This document shows positions 12,716 to 21,171 of a DNA stretch of 28,757 nucleotides, in pieces. The notes beneath the pieces were generated by a model that was not told the origin of the DNA, made no database searches, and saw nothing but the letters and a program-made list of their open reading frames with translations. The position numbers were made by a program, and so were the translations under genes. How positions within the stretch are numbered: position 1 is the stretch's first letter; each line of letters begins with the position of its first letter. The stretch is from IMG/VR virus record IMGVR_UViG_3300020060_000157, positions 1 through 28,757 of that record; one strand, given 5' to 3'. This stretch comes from a virus.

Positions 12716-13183
12716 ATGGCGAAGTTCGAGGCAGGCAGCGACCCGGCGGACCACACGGTCGCCGAGGTCGTCGAGTTCCTGAAGAGCGACGAGATCACCG
12801 GCGACGAGTACGACCGGGTCGTGCAGGTCGAGCGGGAGGGCCGGAATCGGGTCGGGATCATGTCGGGGTCCGGCGTCGAGGATCCGCCGGCGGACCCCCC
12901 GGAGGCCCCGGCCGTTCTGGACCCGACGGCCGAACCGGCGGTGACACCCGACGAACCCGTGGACCCGGACGACGAGCCGACCACCGAGCAGGGAGCGCAC
13001 GACATGGCCATCGCGAACCTGTCGAAGGAGGCCTACAACGCGCTTCCGGCCGACCGGCGCGAGGGCAGTGACCCGGTGCGGGACACCCCGTTGACCGTGG
13101 AAGAGGCGCTTGCGGAGTCCTCGCGTCTTTCGGCGAGATGGGCCCGACCCGTCCGGGCCACCGAAACCACCGAGCTGTCCTGA
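12716..13183 (+). CDS. Hypothetical protein between terminase and portal
   Basis: A 155-residue protein from ATG 12716 behind GAGAGGG; ATG 12701 (ATGA overlap) is an in-frame alternative. Residues 1-48 form a helical module (HTVAEVVEFLKS, EGRNRVGIM) seen in several actinophage proteins. A Pro/Asp/Glu-rich linker (55-92) leads to a 59-residue C-terminal helical part. Met97 has GGGAG eight bases upstream, so the C-terminal part might also be made alone. Function unknown, perhaps head assembly given its place. Confidence 0.7.
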   Translation: MAKFEAGSDPADHTVAEVVEFLKSDEITGDEYDRVVQVEREGRNRVGIMSGSGVEDPPADPPEAPAVLDPTAEPAVTPDEPVDPDDEPTTEQGAHDMAIANLSKEAYNALPADRREGSDPVRDTPLTVEEALAESSRLSARWARPVRATETTELS

Positions 13184-13209
13184 CCCACCACGACTGACGA
13201 GAGGACGCT

Positions 13210-14391
13210 ATGTCGTCGCAGATCTGGCCGCCGGTGGTTGACCCGGCGACGCTGACCCGGCAGGTGTGGGACTCGGTCACCGCGCAGAACCTGCCGGCGG
13301 TCGGTCGTGCGATGGGCCTGTACGGCGGACTCATCTCGCAGTGCACGCTCGACGAGTATCGAGGGGCGGTGCCGACCGCGACCCGCGCACGGTTGCTCGA
13401 GCTCCCGGACCCGAATCTCAGGTCGCGGGCCGCGTTCGTCCGGGTCCACGTCGAGGACTACATCGTTCACGGCAACGCGCTGCACCTGGTCACGGGCAGG
13501 CACCCGAAGGGGCATCCGCTCGCAGGCTGGCCGTCGACGGTCCGATGGTTCCCAGCGGCCGAGTGGGGCATCGACGTGTCCCAGGGCCGCGGGTTCCCGG
13601 ACTACTACCTGAACGGGCGGAAGGTCGCCCGGCGGGAAGACGTCGTGCACACGCAGTGGGGGTACGCGCCCGGTCAGCCGGAGCGCGGCTGGGGGATCGT
13701 CGAGCGGTACCTGAACACGCTGAACCGGGCCGCGCTGCAGGAGGCGGCCGAGTCCGAGGCGTTGTCACATGGCGGCGTGCCCTCGGTCGCGGTAATCGCC
13801 CCGCAGAAGACGCTGACCGAGCCGGAACTCGACGCGGCGGCCGAGTCGTGGGAGAACAAGTTCGCAGGCCCCGGGCGGAAGCCGGGCATCTTCCCCAACG
13901 GCACAGTGATTCAGCCGCTGGCATTCTCCCCGCAGGCGCAGGAGGCGACGCTGGCCCGCCAGATGACGCTGGTCGACATGGCGAACCTGCTGAACCTCGA
14001 CCCGTACTGGGTCGGCGGTGTGTCCTCGAGCCACACCTACAAGTCGCCGGGACCGATGTTCCTGGTGCTGCAGCGGACCGCGCTCGAGCCGGTCATGGTG
14101 GACCTCGAGTCCGTCTGGGGGCTGTCGTGGACCGCACCGGGGAAGGATCTCCGGTTCGACCGGAACCAGCTGACCCGCGACGACTTCGCGACGTCGGTCA
14201 CGACCCTGCTCGCCGCGACCAAAGGCGGGCTGATGAGCGTCGAAGAGGCGCGGCAGTATCTCGGTTGGGCTCCCGAGCCGACCATCGGCGAATTGATCAC
14301 AGCTCCCGAACCGGCCCAGCTACCGGCCGGCCCCACCCTGTCGGTGCTGCCTGGCGGCGCCGGCGACACCGAGGAAGGTCAGACGGCATGA
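13210..14391 (+). CDS. Portal protein (HK97 type)
   Basis: A 393-residue portal, which forms the dodecameric ring for DNA entry at one capsid vertex. It starts at ATG 13210 behind GAGAGGA. Family features include VHVEDYIVHGNALHLV (about 77-92), DVVHTQWGYAPGQPERGWG, a helical segment ALQEAAESEA and the C-terminal VEEARQYLGWAPEP. It lies in the classic terminase-portal-protease-capsid order, and its stop overlaps the protease start. Confidence 0.93.
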   Translation: MSSQIWPPVVDPATLTRQVWDSVTAQNLPAVGRAMGLYGGLISQCTLDEYRGAVPTATRARLLELPDPNLRSRAAFVRVHVEDYIVHGNALHLVTGRHPKGHPLAGWPSTVRWFPAAEWGIDVSQGRGFPDYYLNGRKVARREDVVHTQWGYAPGQPERGWGIVERYLNTLNRAALQEAAESEALSHGGVPSVAVIAPQKTLTEPELDAAAESWENKFAGPGRKPGIFPNGTVIQPLAFSPQAQEATLARQMTLVDMANLLNLDPYWVGGVSSSHTYKSPGPMFLVLQRTALEPVMVDLESVWGLSWTAPGKDLRFDRNQLTRDDFATSVTTLLAATKGGLMSVEEARQYLGWAPEPTIGELITAPEPAQLPAGPTLSVLPGGAGDTEEGQTA

Positions 14392-15032
14392 GCAGGTTTC
14401 CGGAGGAGTGGCGCGCGGCAAAGCTCGAGCTGCGCGACGTCGAGGTGTCAAGCAACCGCGAGTTCCTGTCGGGGATCGCGGTCCCGTACAACGTCCGGGC
14501 GGACATCGGGTGGTTCACCGAGACGCACCTGCCCGGGTCGCTGGCGAAGTCGATCAAGGAGTCCGCGCGCGGCCTGCCGTTGCACGCGTTCCACGACGAC
14601 ATGACCGGTGCGGGTGAGGCGTCGTCGTGGCCGATCGGGGTCATGTCGGAGTGGAAGGACGACGCGAACGCGCTGCGCGGGGTGTGGAAGCTCGACGACT
14701 CGGAGAAGGCGCAGCGGGCCGCGCGGCTGGCCGAGCCGGACGAGAACGGGCAGTCCATGCTCGGGTACCTGTCGATCCGGTTCCAGCCGATCCGGTCGAC
14801 CTGGGAGGCCGCCGAGGACTTCAACCCGGACCTGGGCCCGGACTTCAAGGACCACGTTGACCGGGTCGAGTCGCGGCTCGTGTCGGTGGGTCTGGTGTCC
14901 GCGCCGGCGTTCGCTGACGCGGCGGTCGACTGGGTCCGGTCTGCGACGCCGCCGGGCCGGGAGAACGCCGGCGAGCGGCAGATCGAGGCGTGGCAGTCGT
15001 GGCTGGCTGAGGTGAAGGACGGCCCGCGCTAG
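14388..15032 (+). CDS. Prohead maturation protease (HK97 type)
   Basis: A 214-residue serine protease that trims the scaffold and capsid delta domain during head maturation. It starts with an ATGA overlap on portal. The N-terminal strand region has FLSGIAVPYNV; a His in LPLHAFHDD (H66 or H69) and the serine of GYLSIRF (S129) fit the catalytic His/Ser of this family. The C-terminus is a short helical tail. Its place between portal and capsid supports the call. Confidence 0.92.
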   Translation: MSRFPEEWRAAKLELRDVEVSSNREFLSGIAVPYNVRADIGWFTETHLPGSLAKSIKESARGLPLHAFHDDMTGAGEASSWPIGVMSEWKDDANALRGVWKLDDSEKAQRAARLAEPDENGQSMLGYLSIRFQPIRSTWEAAEDFNPDLGPDFKDHVDRVESRLVSVGLVSAPAFADAAVDWVRSATPPGRENAGERQIEAWQSWLAEVKDGPR

Positions 15033-15061
15033 GCTCCGCGCGTGATGATGTGACGACCGGC

Positions 15062-15104
15062 AGCGGCCCCCATCCCCGAACCTCACCGGGGATTGGGGGC
15101 CGCT
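15062..15104 (+). terminator. Long hairpin between protease and capsid genes
   Basis: AGCGGCCCCCATCCCCG (15062-15078) pairs with the segment ending at 15104 (complement with one bulged A), leaving a seven-base loop, about 17 pairs in all. It starts 29 bases after the protease stop in a 209-base gap. No U-run follows. It may end part of the upstream transcripts or protect the capsid mRNA 5' end. The rest of the gap shows only a TTGATA (15121-15126) without a matching -10. Confidence 0.5.
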
Positions 15105-15241
15105 GTCGTATCCTCTGGCCTTGATAGGCCGCGCCGTTCACCACGCCGGACCCCCGCCGCTCGTAGCCGGGCACTGGGGCCACCTGGGACGAACACCCGA
15201 CCGGAGATTCCATTCCGTCGAGTGCCCCAGGAGGGCCCACC

Positions 15242-16717
15242 ATGACGACCATTTTCCGGAGTCCGCTGGGGCTCCCGATCCACCCTCGTTCCGGCGCGAT
15301 CGCGCTCGGGTTCCGTGCTGACGGCCGGGCGATCTGGCCGATCCGCGGAGCCGACGGCCGTGCAGACGGTGCGACCGCGACCCGCTCCCCGATGCTCGAG
15401 CAGCTGTACACCGAGCGGGACGGCCTGGTCGACTTCATCGACCGGACCCTGGCGAACGCCGCCGAGGGCAAGCGCGACCTCACCGGCGCCGAGTCCGAGA
15501 CGCTGACCAAGCACCGCGACCGGATGAAGAAGCTCGACGAGCAGATCAAGCCGATCGAGGAGTTCGAGGCCGCGCGCGGTGCCGGCGACGACGCGGGCGC
15601 CCGCTACCACCGGCCGTCCGGTCAGGCCGACCCGACCCAGGTGCAGGGGCTCGGTCACACCCCGGCCCAGACCAAGGCCCGGATGGGTGACTACAAGACC
15701 CGCGGCGACATCATCGTCGACCAGATCAAGGCAGGCGGTTTCGCCGACCAGCGGTCGCAGGGCATCCCGGACAGCGCGGCCCGTGACCGGCTCATCGCCG
15801 CCGGCGTCGTCCCGCCGGGTGCGGGCGAGGTGCAGATCCGTGAGGCGTTCGCGAACGCCGCGATCCTCAAGACCGAGGCCCGCGTCACCCAGGTGTCCGG
15901 TGACACCCCCGGGATCATCCCGGTCCCGATCATCGGCGAGGTGATGAACGACGTCGATGCCGCTCGCCCGTTCATCAGTTCGGTCGGCGCGAAGCCGCTC
16001 AACTTCGCAGGGGAAACCTTCAAGCGCCCCGTCGTGACCCAGCACGTTGCCGTGGGCAAGCAGACCACGCAGGCGACGTCGACGGGGCTCGGGTCGCAGA
16101 AGATGACCATCGGCTCGGTCACCTTCACGAAGGAGACGTGGGGCGGCTGGCTCGACGTGTCGCGGCAGGAGATCGACTGGACTTCCCCGGCAGCGTGGGA
16201 CGCGATCCTGAACGACCTCACTGATCAGTACGGCCTGACCACGGAGAACGCGGCCGGTGACGCGTTCGCTACCGCGGTGGTCGCCGCGGTCGAGGTCGCC
16301 GGCACCGGCGCAGCTTCGACGCTGAAGGACTACATCACCGCGCTTTACGCGGCCGCGGCCCTGGCGTACGCCGGTGCGGGGCGCCTGCCCGACACGATCT
16401 GGATGTCGATGGACATGTGGGGCACGCTCGGGCCGCTGATCGAGTCGCAGGTTGCGATGCAGAAGAACGTCGGGGACACCGAGGTCGGGTCGTTCGACGG
16501 GAGCCTGCTGCGGCTGCCGCGGTACGTCGTGCCGTCATTCGCTGCGGGAACGCTGATCATCGGCGCGAAGCGGTGGACGGAGGTCTACGAAGAGCGCATC
16601 GGCCTGCTGCAGGCGGTGCTGCCGTCCGTGATGGGTGTGCAGATCGCGTACGGCGGCTACGTGGCCTACAACACGCTGAAGGCCGGGGCGTTCGCCAAGG
16701 TCGTCAACCTCGTCTGA
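15242..16717 (+). CDS. Major capsid protein (HK97 fold) with N-terminal delta domain
   Basis: A 491-residue capsid protein from ATG 15242 behind AGGAGG. Residues about 50-125 form a charged coiled coil (DFIDRTLANAAEG, RDRMKKLDEQIKPIEEFE), the expected delta domain removed by the protease. The later part has the HK97 core, with PVPIIGEVMNDVDAARPF, KETWGGWLDVSRQEIDWT and a C-terminal P-domain strand (LQAVLPSVMGVQIAYGG). The length fits a delta-domain-bearing capsid protein without separate scaffold. Confidence 0.93.
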   Translation: MTTIFRSPLGLPIHPRSGAIALGFRADGRAIWPIRGADGRADGATATRSPMLEQLYTERDGLVDFIDRTLANAAEGKRDLTGAESETLTKHRDRMKKLDEQIKPIEEFEAARGAGDDAGARYHRPSGQADPTQVQGLGHTPAQTKARMGDYKTRGDIIVDQIKAGGFADQRSQGIPDSAARDRLIAAGVVPPGAGEVQIREAFANAAILKTEARVTQVSGDTPGIIPVPIIGEVMNDVDAARPFISSVGAKPLNFAGETFKRPVVTQHVAVGKQTTQATSTGLGSQKMTIGSVTFTKETWGGWLDVSRQEIDWTSPAAWDAILNDLTDQYGLTTENAAGDAFATAVVAAVEVAGTGAASTLKDYITALYAAAALAYAGAGRLPDTIWMSMDMWGTLGPLIESQVAMQKNVGDTEVGSFDGSLLRLPRYVVPSFAAGTLIIGAKRWTEVYEERIGLLQAVLPSVMGVQIAYGGYVAYNTLKAGAFAKVVNLV

Positions 16718-17094
16718 TGGCTGCCTGGCTGACGGCTGGGCAGGCGGTCGCGCTGGTGGAAGCCAGCGTGACCGCTGACGACCCTGCCTGGGAGGGCGCG
16801 GTCGATGCCGCGACGGCGTACGTCGAGGAGAAGCGGGCCGACCTGTTCGTCCCGGCTCTGCCCGATCCGCCCGTGTTTACCCCGAACGCGTCGGTCAAGT
16901 TGGGCACGGCGATGCTCGCGAACCGCTGGTACAACCGGCGCGTGTCGCCGCTCGGCACCAGCCAGAACGTCGAATTCGGCGGGATCGATTTTCTCCGGCA
17001 GGACCCGGACATCGCGAAGCTGCTCGGGATCGGCCTCGAGGGGCCGTTCGTGTTCGGCGCCGCCCGGGTCATCACCACCGAGGTGGTCGTGTGA
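16717..17094 (+). CDS. Head-tail connector (gp6-like adaptor)
   Basis: A 125-residue protein overlapping the capsid stop by one base (TGATG). The N-terminal helices (AVALVEASVTADDPAWEGA), a later helix LGTAMLANRWYNRR and FGGIDFLRQDPDIAKLLG fit adaptor proteins that join portal and tail in HK97-type phages. Position directly after the capsid gene agrees. Confidence 0.75.
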   Translation: MAAWLTAGQAVALVEASVTADDPAWEGAVDAATAYVEEKRADLFVPALPDPPVFTPNASVKLGTAMLANRWYNRRVSPLGTSQNVEFGGIDFLRQDPDIAKLLGIGLEGPFVFGAARVITTEVVV

Positions 17095-17435
17095 CGGCCC
17101 GCGAAGACATCGCGGAAGCAGCCTCGACGGTTGCCGAGATCAACTGTTCGCCCTACTACCAGCTGGCCACGAAACCCGGGACCGCCTGGGTCGAGTGGGC
17201 CAGGGTCGACTATCCGAACAAGTTCGGCGGCGAGGCGTATTGGACCGTGTTCGTGGTCCTGCCGTCCGACGTGAAGGCGGCCGAGAAGTGGATCGAGAGC
17301 CACATCAACGCCCTGGTCGCCGCGCTCAACCGAGAACTGGTCGTGACGACCGTCCGGCCAGAGCAGATTCTGCAAAATGACGGCCCGATCTTGAAGGCCA
17401 TGGTCGTCGAAGGCCACCGAGAGCAAGAGGAGTAA
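17091..17435 (+). CDS. Probable tail terminator or neck protein
   Basis: A 114-residue protein from GTG 17091 (GTGA overlap). It shows a helix-strand-helix-strand pattern (TAWVEWARVDYP, AYWTVFVVLPSD, KWIESHINALVAALN), like the fold of tail terminator proteins that cap the tail tube before it joins the head. It directly precedes the tail tube gene. The exact neck role is inferred. Confidence 0.6.
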   Translation: MTAREDIAEAASTVAEINCSPYYQLATKPGTAWVEWARVDYPNKFGGEAYWTVFVVLPSDVKAAEKWIESHINALVAALNRELVVTTVRPEQILQNDGPILKAMVVEGHREQEE

Positions 17436-17440
17436 ACACC

Positions 17441-17860
17441 ATGGCAGGAGCGGGCACCCGGCTGTTGCAGCTGGTGATCGACGGCGATGAGGTGACCGCA
17501 CAGGTCTCCGTCGCGAAGGTCACCACCGGCGCGGCCGACAGCGATTTCGTCACGTGGGCGCAGGCTGCGGCCGGCGGGGCGCGGCAGTACAACCTGGAGA
17601 TGACCGCGGTGCAGGACACCGTCGCGGACACCGTCTGGGACAAGGTGTGGGCGGCGGCCGGTACCACGGTGCCGTGCACGCTGAAGCTGTACGGCAACGC
17701 CGTCGCGACGGTGGCGCAGCCGCACTTCACTTTCAACGCGGTGATCGCCGAGCCTGACGGCGACTTCATCGGTGGCGAGGCGGACGTCTCGACCACCGCC
17801 CGGTTGACCTTCGAGGTCGTCTGGCCGCTCGAGGCCAAGCCCACGAAAGTGACGGCCTGA
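17441..17860 (+). CDS. Major tail (tube) protein
   Basis: A 139-residue, strand-rich protein from ATG 17441 behind GAGGAG. Its patterns DTVADTVWDKVWAAAG, PHFTFNAVIAEPDGDFIGGE and LTFEVVWP match a compact tube protein type common in actinophages. The tube polymerises around the tape measure. Position upstream of the chaperone and tape measure genes supports this. Confidence 0.85.
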   Translation: MAGAGTRLLQLVIDGDEVTAQVSVAKVTTGAADSDFVTWAQAAAGGARQYNLEMTAVQDTVADTVWDKVWAAAGTTVPCTLKLYGNAVATVAQPHFTFNAVIAEPDGDFIGGEADVSTTARLTFEVVWPLEAKPTKVTA

Positions 17861-17862
17861 CC

Positions 17863-18210
17863 ATGCCTCAGCTCACAGTGCAAACGGGGCTGGTGGTCAC
17901 CCCGACCGCCAACCCATGCAACGTCGCCGGCGACTTCATCGTCCCCGGGTCCACTGGTCGCGTGGTGCTGCGGTTCGTCAACGGCGCCGGTGTGTCCCAG
18001 ACGGTCACGCTCGACGACGTCAACAGCACCACCCCGGAGAACGCGGCCGCGTTCAACCCGGACGTCGCGATCCCGATCCCGGCCGCCGGGGTCCGGTACG
18101 TCGTGCTGTCCGGTGCGAGGAAGGCCAGGTTCCTGGACACGATCACTGGCCGGATCTCGTGGACCTACAGCGCCGTTGTGACGCTGAACTGCGAGGTCGT
18201 CGGGTTCTGA
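17863..18210 (+). CDS. Small beta-rich structural protein
   Basis: A 115-residue protein three bases after the tube gene. It is nearly all beta strand (VVLRFVNGAGVSQTVTLDD, GRISWTYSAVVTLNCEV) and resembles short immunoglobulin-like proteins found in the structural regions of actinophages. It could decorate capsid or tail; the role is not known. Confidence 0.7.
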   Translation: MPQLTVQTGLVVTPTANPCNVAGDFIVPGSTGRVVLRFVNGAGVSQTVTLDDVNSTTPENAAAFNPDVAIPIPAAGVRYVVLSGARKARFLDTITGRISWTYSAVVTLNCEVVGF

Positions 18211-18596
18211 TGGTCAACCGCGTCGGGTTCAGGGTCGAGGGGTTGCGCGAGAAGGTGCGCGACCTCGAGGCGGTGGGCGTCGCGGTGGACGACCTGAAGG
18301 ACGCATTCGGGGCGATCGCGAAGGAAGGCGCCGCCCTGGTCCCGGGATTCATCCGGTCCCGGACCGGGCGGCTAGCCGGCACCGCACGAGGCAACCGGGC
18401 GAAGTCGAAAGCGGTCGTGACGCTGGGCCGGTCGTCGGTGCCGTACGCCGGCGTCTACAACTACGGCTGGCCGAGGAAGAACATCCCAGCCGCTCTGTCG
18501 ATGCAGAAGACCGACGAGCGGATGCAGCCCATCGCCGAGCAGCGGCTCGACGAGGAGATCGATAAGGCAATCAGGAAACGGGGACTGAACGCATGA
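18210..18596 (+). CDS. HK97 gp10-like neck / tail completion protein
   Basis: A 128-residue protein with a TGATG overlap. It has a helical N-terminus, then RSRTGRLAGTARGNRAKSKA and VTLGRSSVPYAGVYNYGWP, the pattern of HK97 gp10-type proteins, and a charged C-terminal helix. These usually lie before the tube gene; here it follows it. It may act at the head-tail joint. Confidence 0.7.
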   Translation: MVNRVGFRVEGLREKVRDLEAVGVAVDDLKDAFGAIAKEGAALVPGFIRSRTGRLAGTARGNRAKSKAVVTLGRSSVPYAGVYNYGWPRKNIPAALSMQKTDERMQPIAEQRLDEEIDKAIRKRGLNA

Positions 18597-19003
18597 GCGA
18601 GCAGGAAGAGCAGGAGCAGAAGTCCGACGCAGCCCGGGAGGCAGTGTCGGAGATGATCGGGTCGCTGACCGGGTTCGACGAGATCGCGATCGAGAAGGCC
18701 ACCGGCCACACCATCGAGTGGATGTCCGGCCACGATCACGAGATCCAGCTGATGCGGGCAGTAGCCGCGGTGCAGCTCGCTCGCGCCGAGGCAGGCCCGA
18801 AGTACGCCGACGCGTACCGGCAGGCGATGGGGATGAAGCAGTCCGAGGTGCTGTCGTACTTCGCGCCGGAGCCTGAGGACGCCATGCCCGACGACCCGGA
18901 CAGTGAAGTGGGAAAAGGAAACTCGCCGCACGTGAACGAGCCGACGATCTCGCAGCCTTCTGTCTTGTCACCGGAGTCGCCCCCGATCAGTACCCCCGCC
19001 TGA
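18593..19003 (+). CDS. Tail assembly chaperone, short form (G-like)
   Basis: A 136-residue acidic, helical protein from ATG 18593 (ATGA overlap), directly before the tape measure gene, as expected for the chaperone that coats the tape measure during tail assembly. The zero-frame C-terminus after the slip site is Ser/Pro-rich and looks non-structural. A slippery heptamer at 18910-18916 gives the longer form. Confidence 0.85.
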   Translation: MSEQEEQEQKSDAAREAVSEMIGSLTGFDEIAIEKATGHTIEWMSGHDHEIQLMRAVAAVQLARAEAGPKYADAYRQAMGMKQSEVLSYFAPEPEDAMPDDPDSEVGKGNSPHVNEPTISQPSVLSPESPPISTPA

Positions 19004-19056
19004 CCCGCCTCGAGCGGGAAGCGTTCATCCGGATAGCCAGACAGCGGAAGAGGTGA
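18593..19056 (+). CDS. Tail assembly chaperone, -1 frameshift form (GT-like)
   Basis: Ribosomes slipping one base back at GGGAAAA (18910-18916, read G-GGA-AAA) would resume at AGG 18916 and end at TGA 19054-19056, giving 154 residues. The T part reads RKLAARERADDLAAF and later LTRLEREAFIRIARQ, helical and conserved-looking, unlike the zero-frame tail. Programmed -1 frameshifting at this point is known for many long-tailed phages. The new stop is four bases before the tape measure start. Confidence 0.85.
18910..18916 (+). promoter_or_regulatory. Slippery heptamer for -1 ribosomal frameshift
   Basis: GGGAAAA is in phase X-XXY-YYZ with the zero frame: codons GTG GGA AAA begin at 18908. It lies about 30 codons before the short form's stop. 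A downstream pseudoknot was not worked out. Confidence 0.85.
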
Positions 19057-19060
19057 CGAC

Positions 19061-21169
19061 GTGGCGGGTCCTATCAGGATCGCGATCCTGGCTGACGGGA
19101 AGAAGGCTAGGGGCGAGTTCAATGACACCGCCAACGCCGGATCGAAGCTGGGTTCGTCGCTCGGGAAGCTGAAGGCACCAGCGATTGCGGTGGGGGTCGG
19201 GATCGCTGCCCTGGGCAAGGGACTGCTCGGCCTGGCGAAGGGTGCCAGCGAGGACGACGCGGCACAGAAGATCCTCGCGAAGACGCTGAAGAACACGACC
19301 GGCGCGACTGACGCGCAGGTCGCGTCGATCGAGGACTACATCGCGAGGACAGGCGTTGCTACCGGCATCACTGACGACGAGATGCGGCCGGCCCTGGCGA
19401 AGCTGGTCGCTGCGACCAAGGACGTCGGTAAAGCGCAGGGCCTGATGGGGTTGGCGATGGATGTGTCCGCAGGCACCGGTAAGGACCTCGGCACCGTCAC
19501 CGCCGCCCTGGCGAAGGCACAGAACGGTTCAGTGGGTGGCCTCGCGAAGCTGGGCATCGCGACCAAGGACGCATCGGGGAAGACGAAATCGTTCGCGCAG
19601 ATCCAGAAGGACCTAGCGAAGACGTTCGCCGGCCAGTCCGCGACTGCGGCCGACTCGACCGCCGGGAAGTACAAGCGATTCCAGCTGGTGATGGACGAGC
19701 TCGGAGAGACGATCGGCGGCGGCGTGCTCCCGGTGCTCGGTGCGATCGCCGGTTTCATGCTGTCGAAGGTGTTCCCGGCCGCAGCGAAACTGTCCGGCCT
19801 GTTCGAGTCGAAGGTGGTCCCGAAGCTGCGGGAGTTCGGCGGGTTCGTCCGGTCGCAGGTCGTCCCGGTGATCGTGCAGCTGGCGCAGAAGATCGCGAAC
19901 GGCGTAGTGCCGGTGGTGCGGAACCTTGTCGCCGCGTTCCTGCCTCTAGCACGGGACGCCGGCCCGAAGGTCGTCGCGGTCGCGAAGCTACTCGGCAACG
20001 CCCTCGGCGAGATGGGCAAGTTCATCACCGGCACTGTGCTGCCCGGCCTCGCGAAGTTCACCGGGTTCCTGCGGGACAACTCCACTCTTGTCGGTGCTGT
20101 TGCCGTGGGCATCGGTGCCATGGTCCTGGCGTTCAAGGCCTACCAGGGCGTGCTCCTGATCATCTCCGCGGCCACGAAAGCCTACGCCGCTGTGCAGGCC
20201 GCACTGAATCTGGTCATGGCTCTGAACCCAATCGGCATCGTGGTGCTGGCCATCGTCGGCCTTATCGCCGCGCTCGTGTACGCCTACAAAACCTCGGACA
20301 AGTTCCGCGCCATCGTGGACGGTGCCTTCCACGCCGTGCAGGCGGCGGCCTCGTTCGCGTTCAACTGGGTGAAGAAGAACTGGCCACTGCTGCTCGCGAT
20401 CGTCACCGGCCCCATCGGGCTCGCGGTCCTGCTGATCGTGAAGAACTTCGACAAGATCAAGAGTGTCGCCGGGACCGTGCTGAGCGCTATCACGAGCACG
20501 TTCGGCAAGGTGATCAGCTTCTTCCAGGACTTGCCTGGCAAGGTCAAGTCCGCGATCGGTAACGCCGCGTCCACGCTGGTGCAGAAGGGTAAAGACTTCA
20601 TCGCCGGGATCGTGTCCGGTGTCACAGGCAGGGTGTCGAGCCTCACCTCACTGGTGGGTTCGCTGCCCGGCAAGGCGCTCTCGGCGCTCGGCGACGTCGG
20701 TAGCCTCCTTTTCGACGCCGGGGCGAAGCTCATCTCCGGGCTGGCCAACGGCCTCACGTCGAAGCTCGGCGCAATCAAGGACGCGGCGGGCAAAGTCGCC
20801 GGCGCAATCAAGGACTTCTTCCCGGGCTCTCCGGTGAAGGACGGCCCGCTTCGTTCGTGGAACAACGGCGGCGCGGGTAAGCGACTCGTCGGGTTCCTGA
20901 CCGATGGTCTCGGCGCGAAGGTCGGCGCCACGCAGATCGCCGCCGCCCGGCTCGCTACCGCGGTACAGACCGGATTCGGTGACGCGGCCCTGAGGCCGTC
21001 AGTGGCTCTGGCCGGCGCCCTCGGCGGTAGCGGGGCTGGCGTCCCCGCGGTCAACGTCGGCGACACGATCGTTTACGTCACGATCGACGGCGAGCAGCTG
21101 CAGGGCCGGATCGACAACACGGTCCGGACCAAAAACCGTGAACTCAAGCGCACCGTGAAGGCGGGCTGA
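19061..21169 (+). CDS. Tape measure protein
   Basis: A 702-residue protein that sets tail length and probably enters the host envelope during infection. GTG 19061 follows AAGAGG. The first 250 residues are helical (FAQIQKDLAKTFAGQSA and similar). Hydrophobic membrane-like segments lie at about residues 345-362, 382-410 and 440-460. A Gly/Ala-rich C-terminal part with GKVISFFQDLPGKVKS and KDFFPGSPVKDGPL is typical of the family. By the usual 0.15 nm per residue, the tail would be roughly 105 nm. No lysozyme or peptidase domain is seen. Confidence 0.93.
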   Translation: MAGPIRIAILADGKKARGEFNDTANAGSKLGSSLGKLKAPAIAVGVGIAALGKGLLGLAKGASEDDAAQKILAKTLKNTTGATDAQVASIEDYIARTGVATGITDDEMRPALAKLVAATKDVGKAQGLMGLAMDVSAGTGKDLGTVTAALAKAQNGSVGGLAKLGIATKDASGKTKSFAQIQKDLAKTFAGQSATAADSTAGKYKRFQLVMDELGETIGGGVLPVLGAIAGFMLSKVFPAAAKLSGLFESKVVPKLREFGGFVRSQVVPVIVQLAQKIANGVVPVVRNLVAAFLPLARDAGPKVVAVAKLLGNALGEMGKFITGTVLPGLAKFTGFLRDNSTLVGAVAVGIGAMVLAFKAYQGVLLIISAATKAYAAVQAALNLVMALNPIGIVVLAIVGLIAALVYAYKTSDKFRAIVDGAFHAVQAAASFAFNWVKKNWPLLLAIVTGPIGLAVLLIVKNFDKIKSVAGTVLSAITSTFGKVISFFQDLPGKVKSAIGNAASTLVQKGKDFIAGIVSGVTGRVSSLTSLVGSLPGKALSALGDVGSLLFDAGAKLISGLANGLTSKLGAIKDAAGKVAGAIKDFFPGSPVKDGPLRSWNNGGAGKRLVGFLTDGLGAKVGATQIAAARLATAVQTGFGDAALRPSVALAGALGGSGAGVPAVNVGDTIVYVTIDGEQLQGRIDNTVRTKNRELKRTVKAG

Positions 21170-21171
21170 CC

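Noticed and set aside
11046-12716. A 556-codon minus-strand frame across the terminase.
   Set aside because: It mirrors the large terminase gene, is very Arg-rich and has no start signal or domain.
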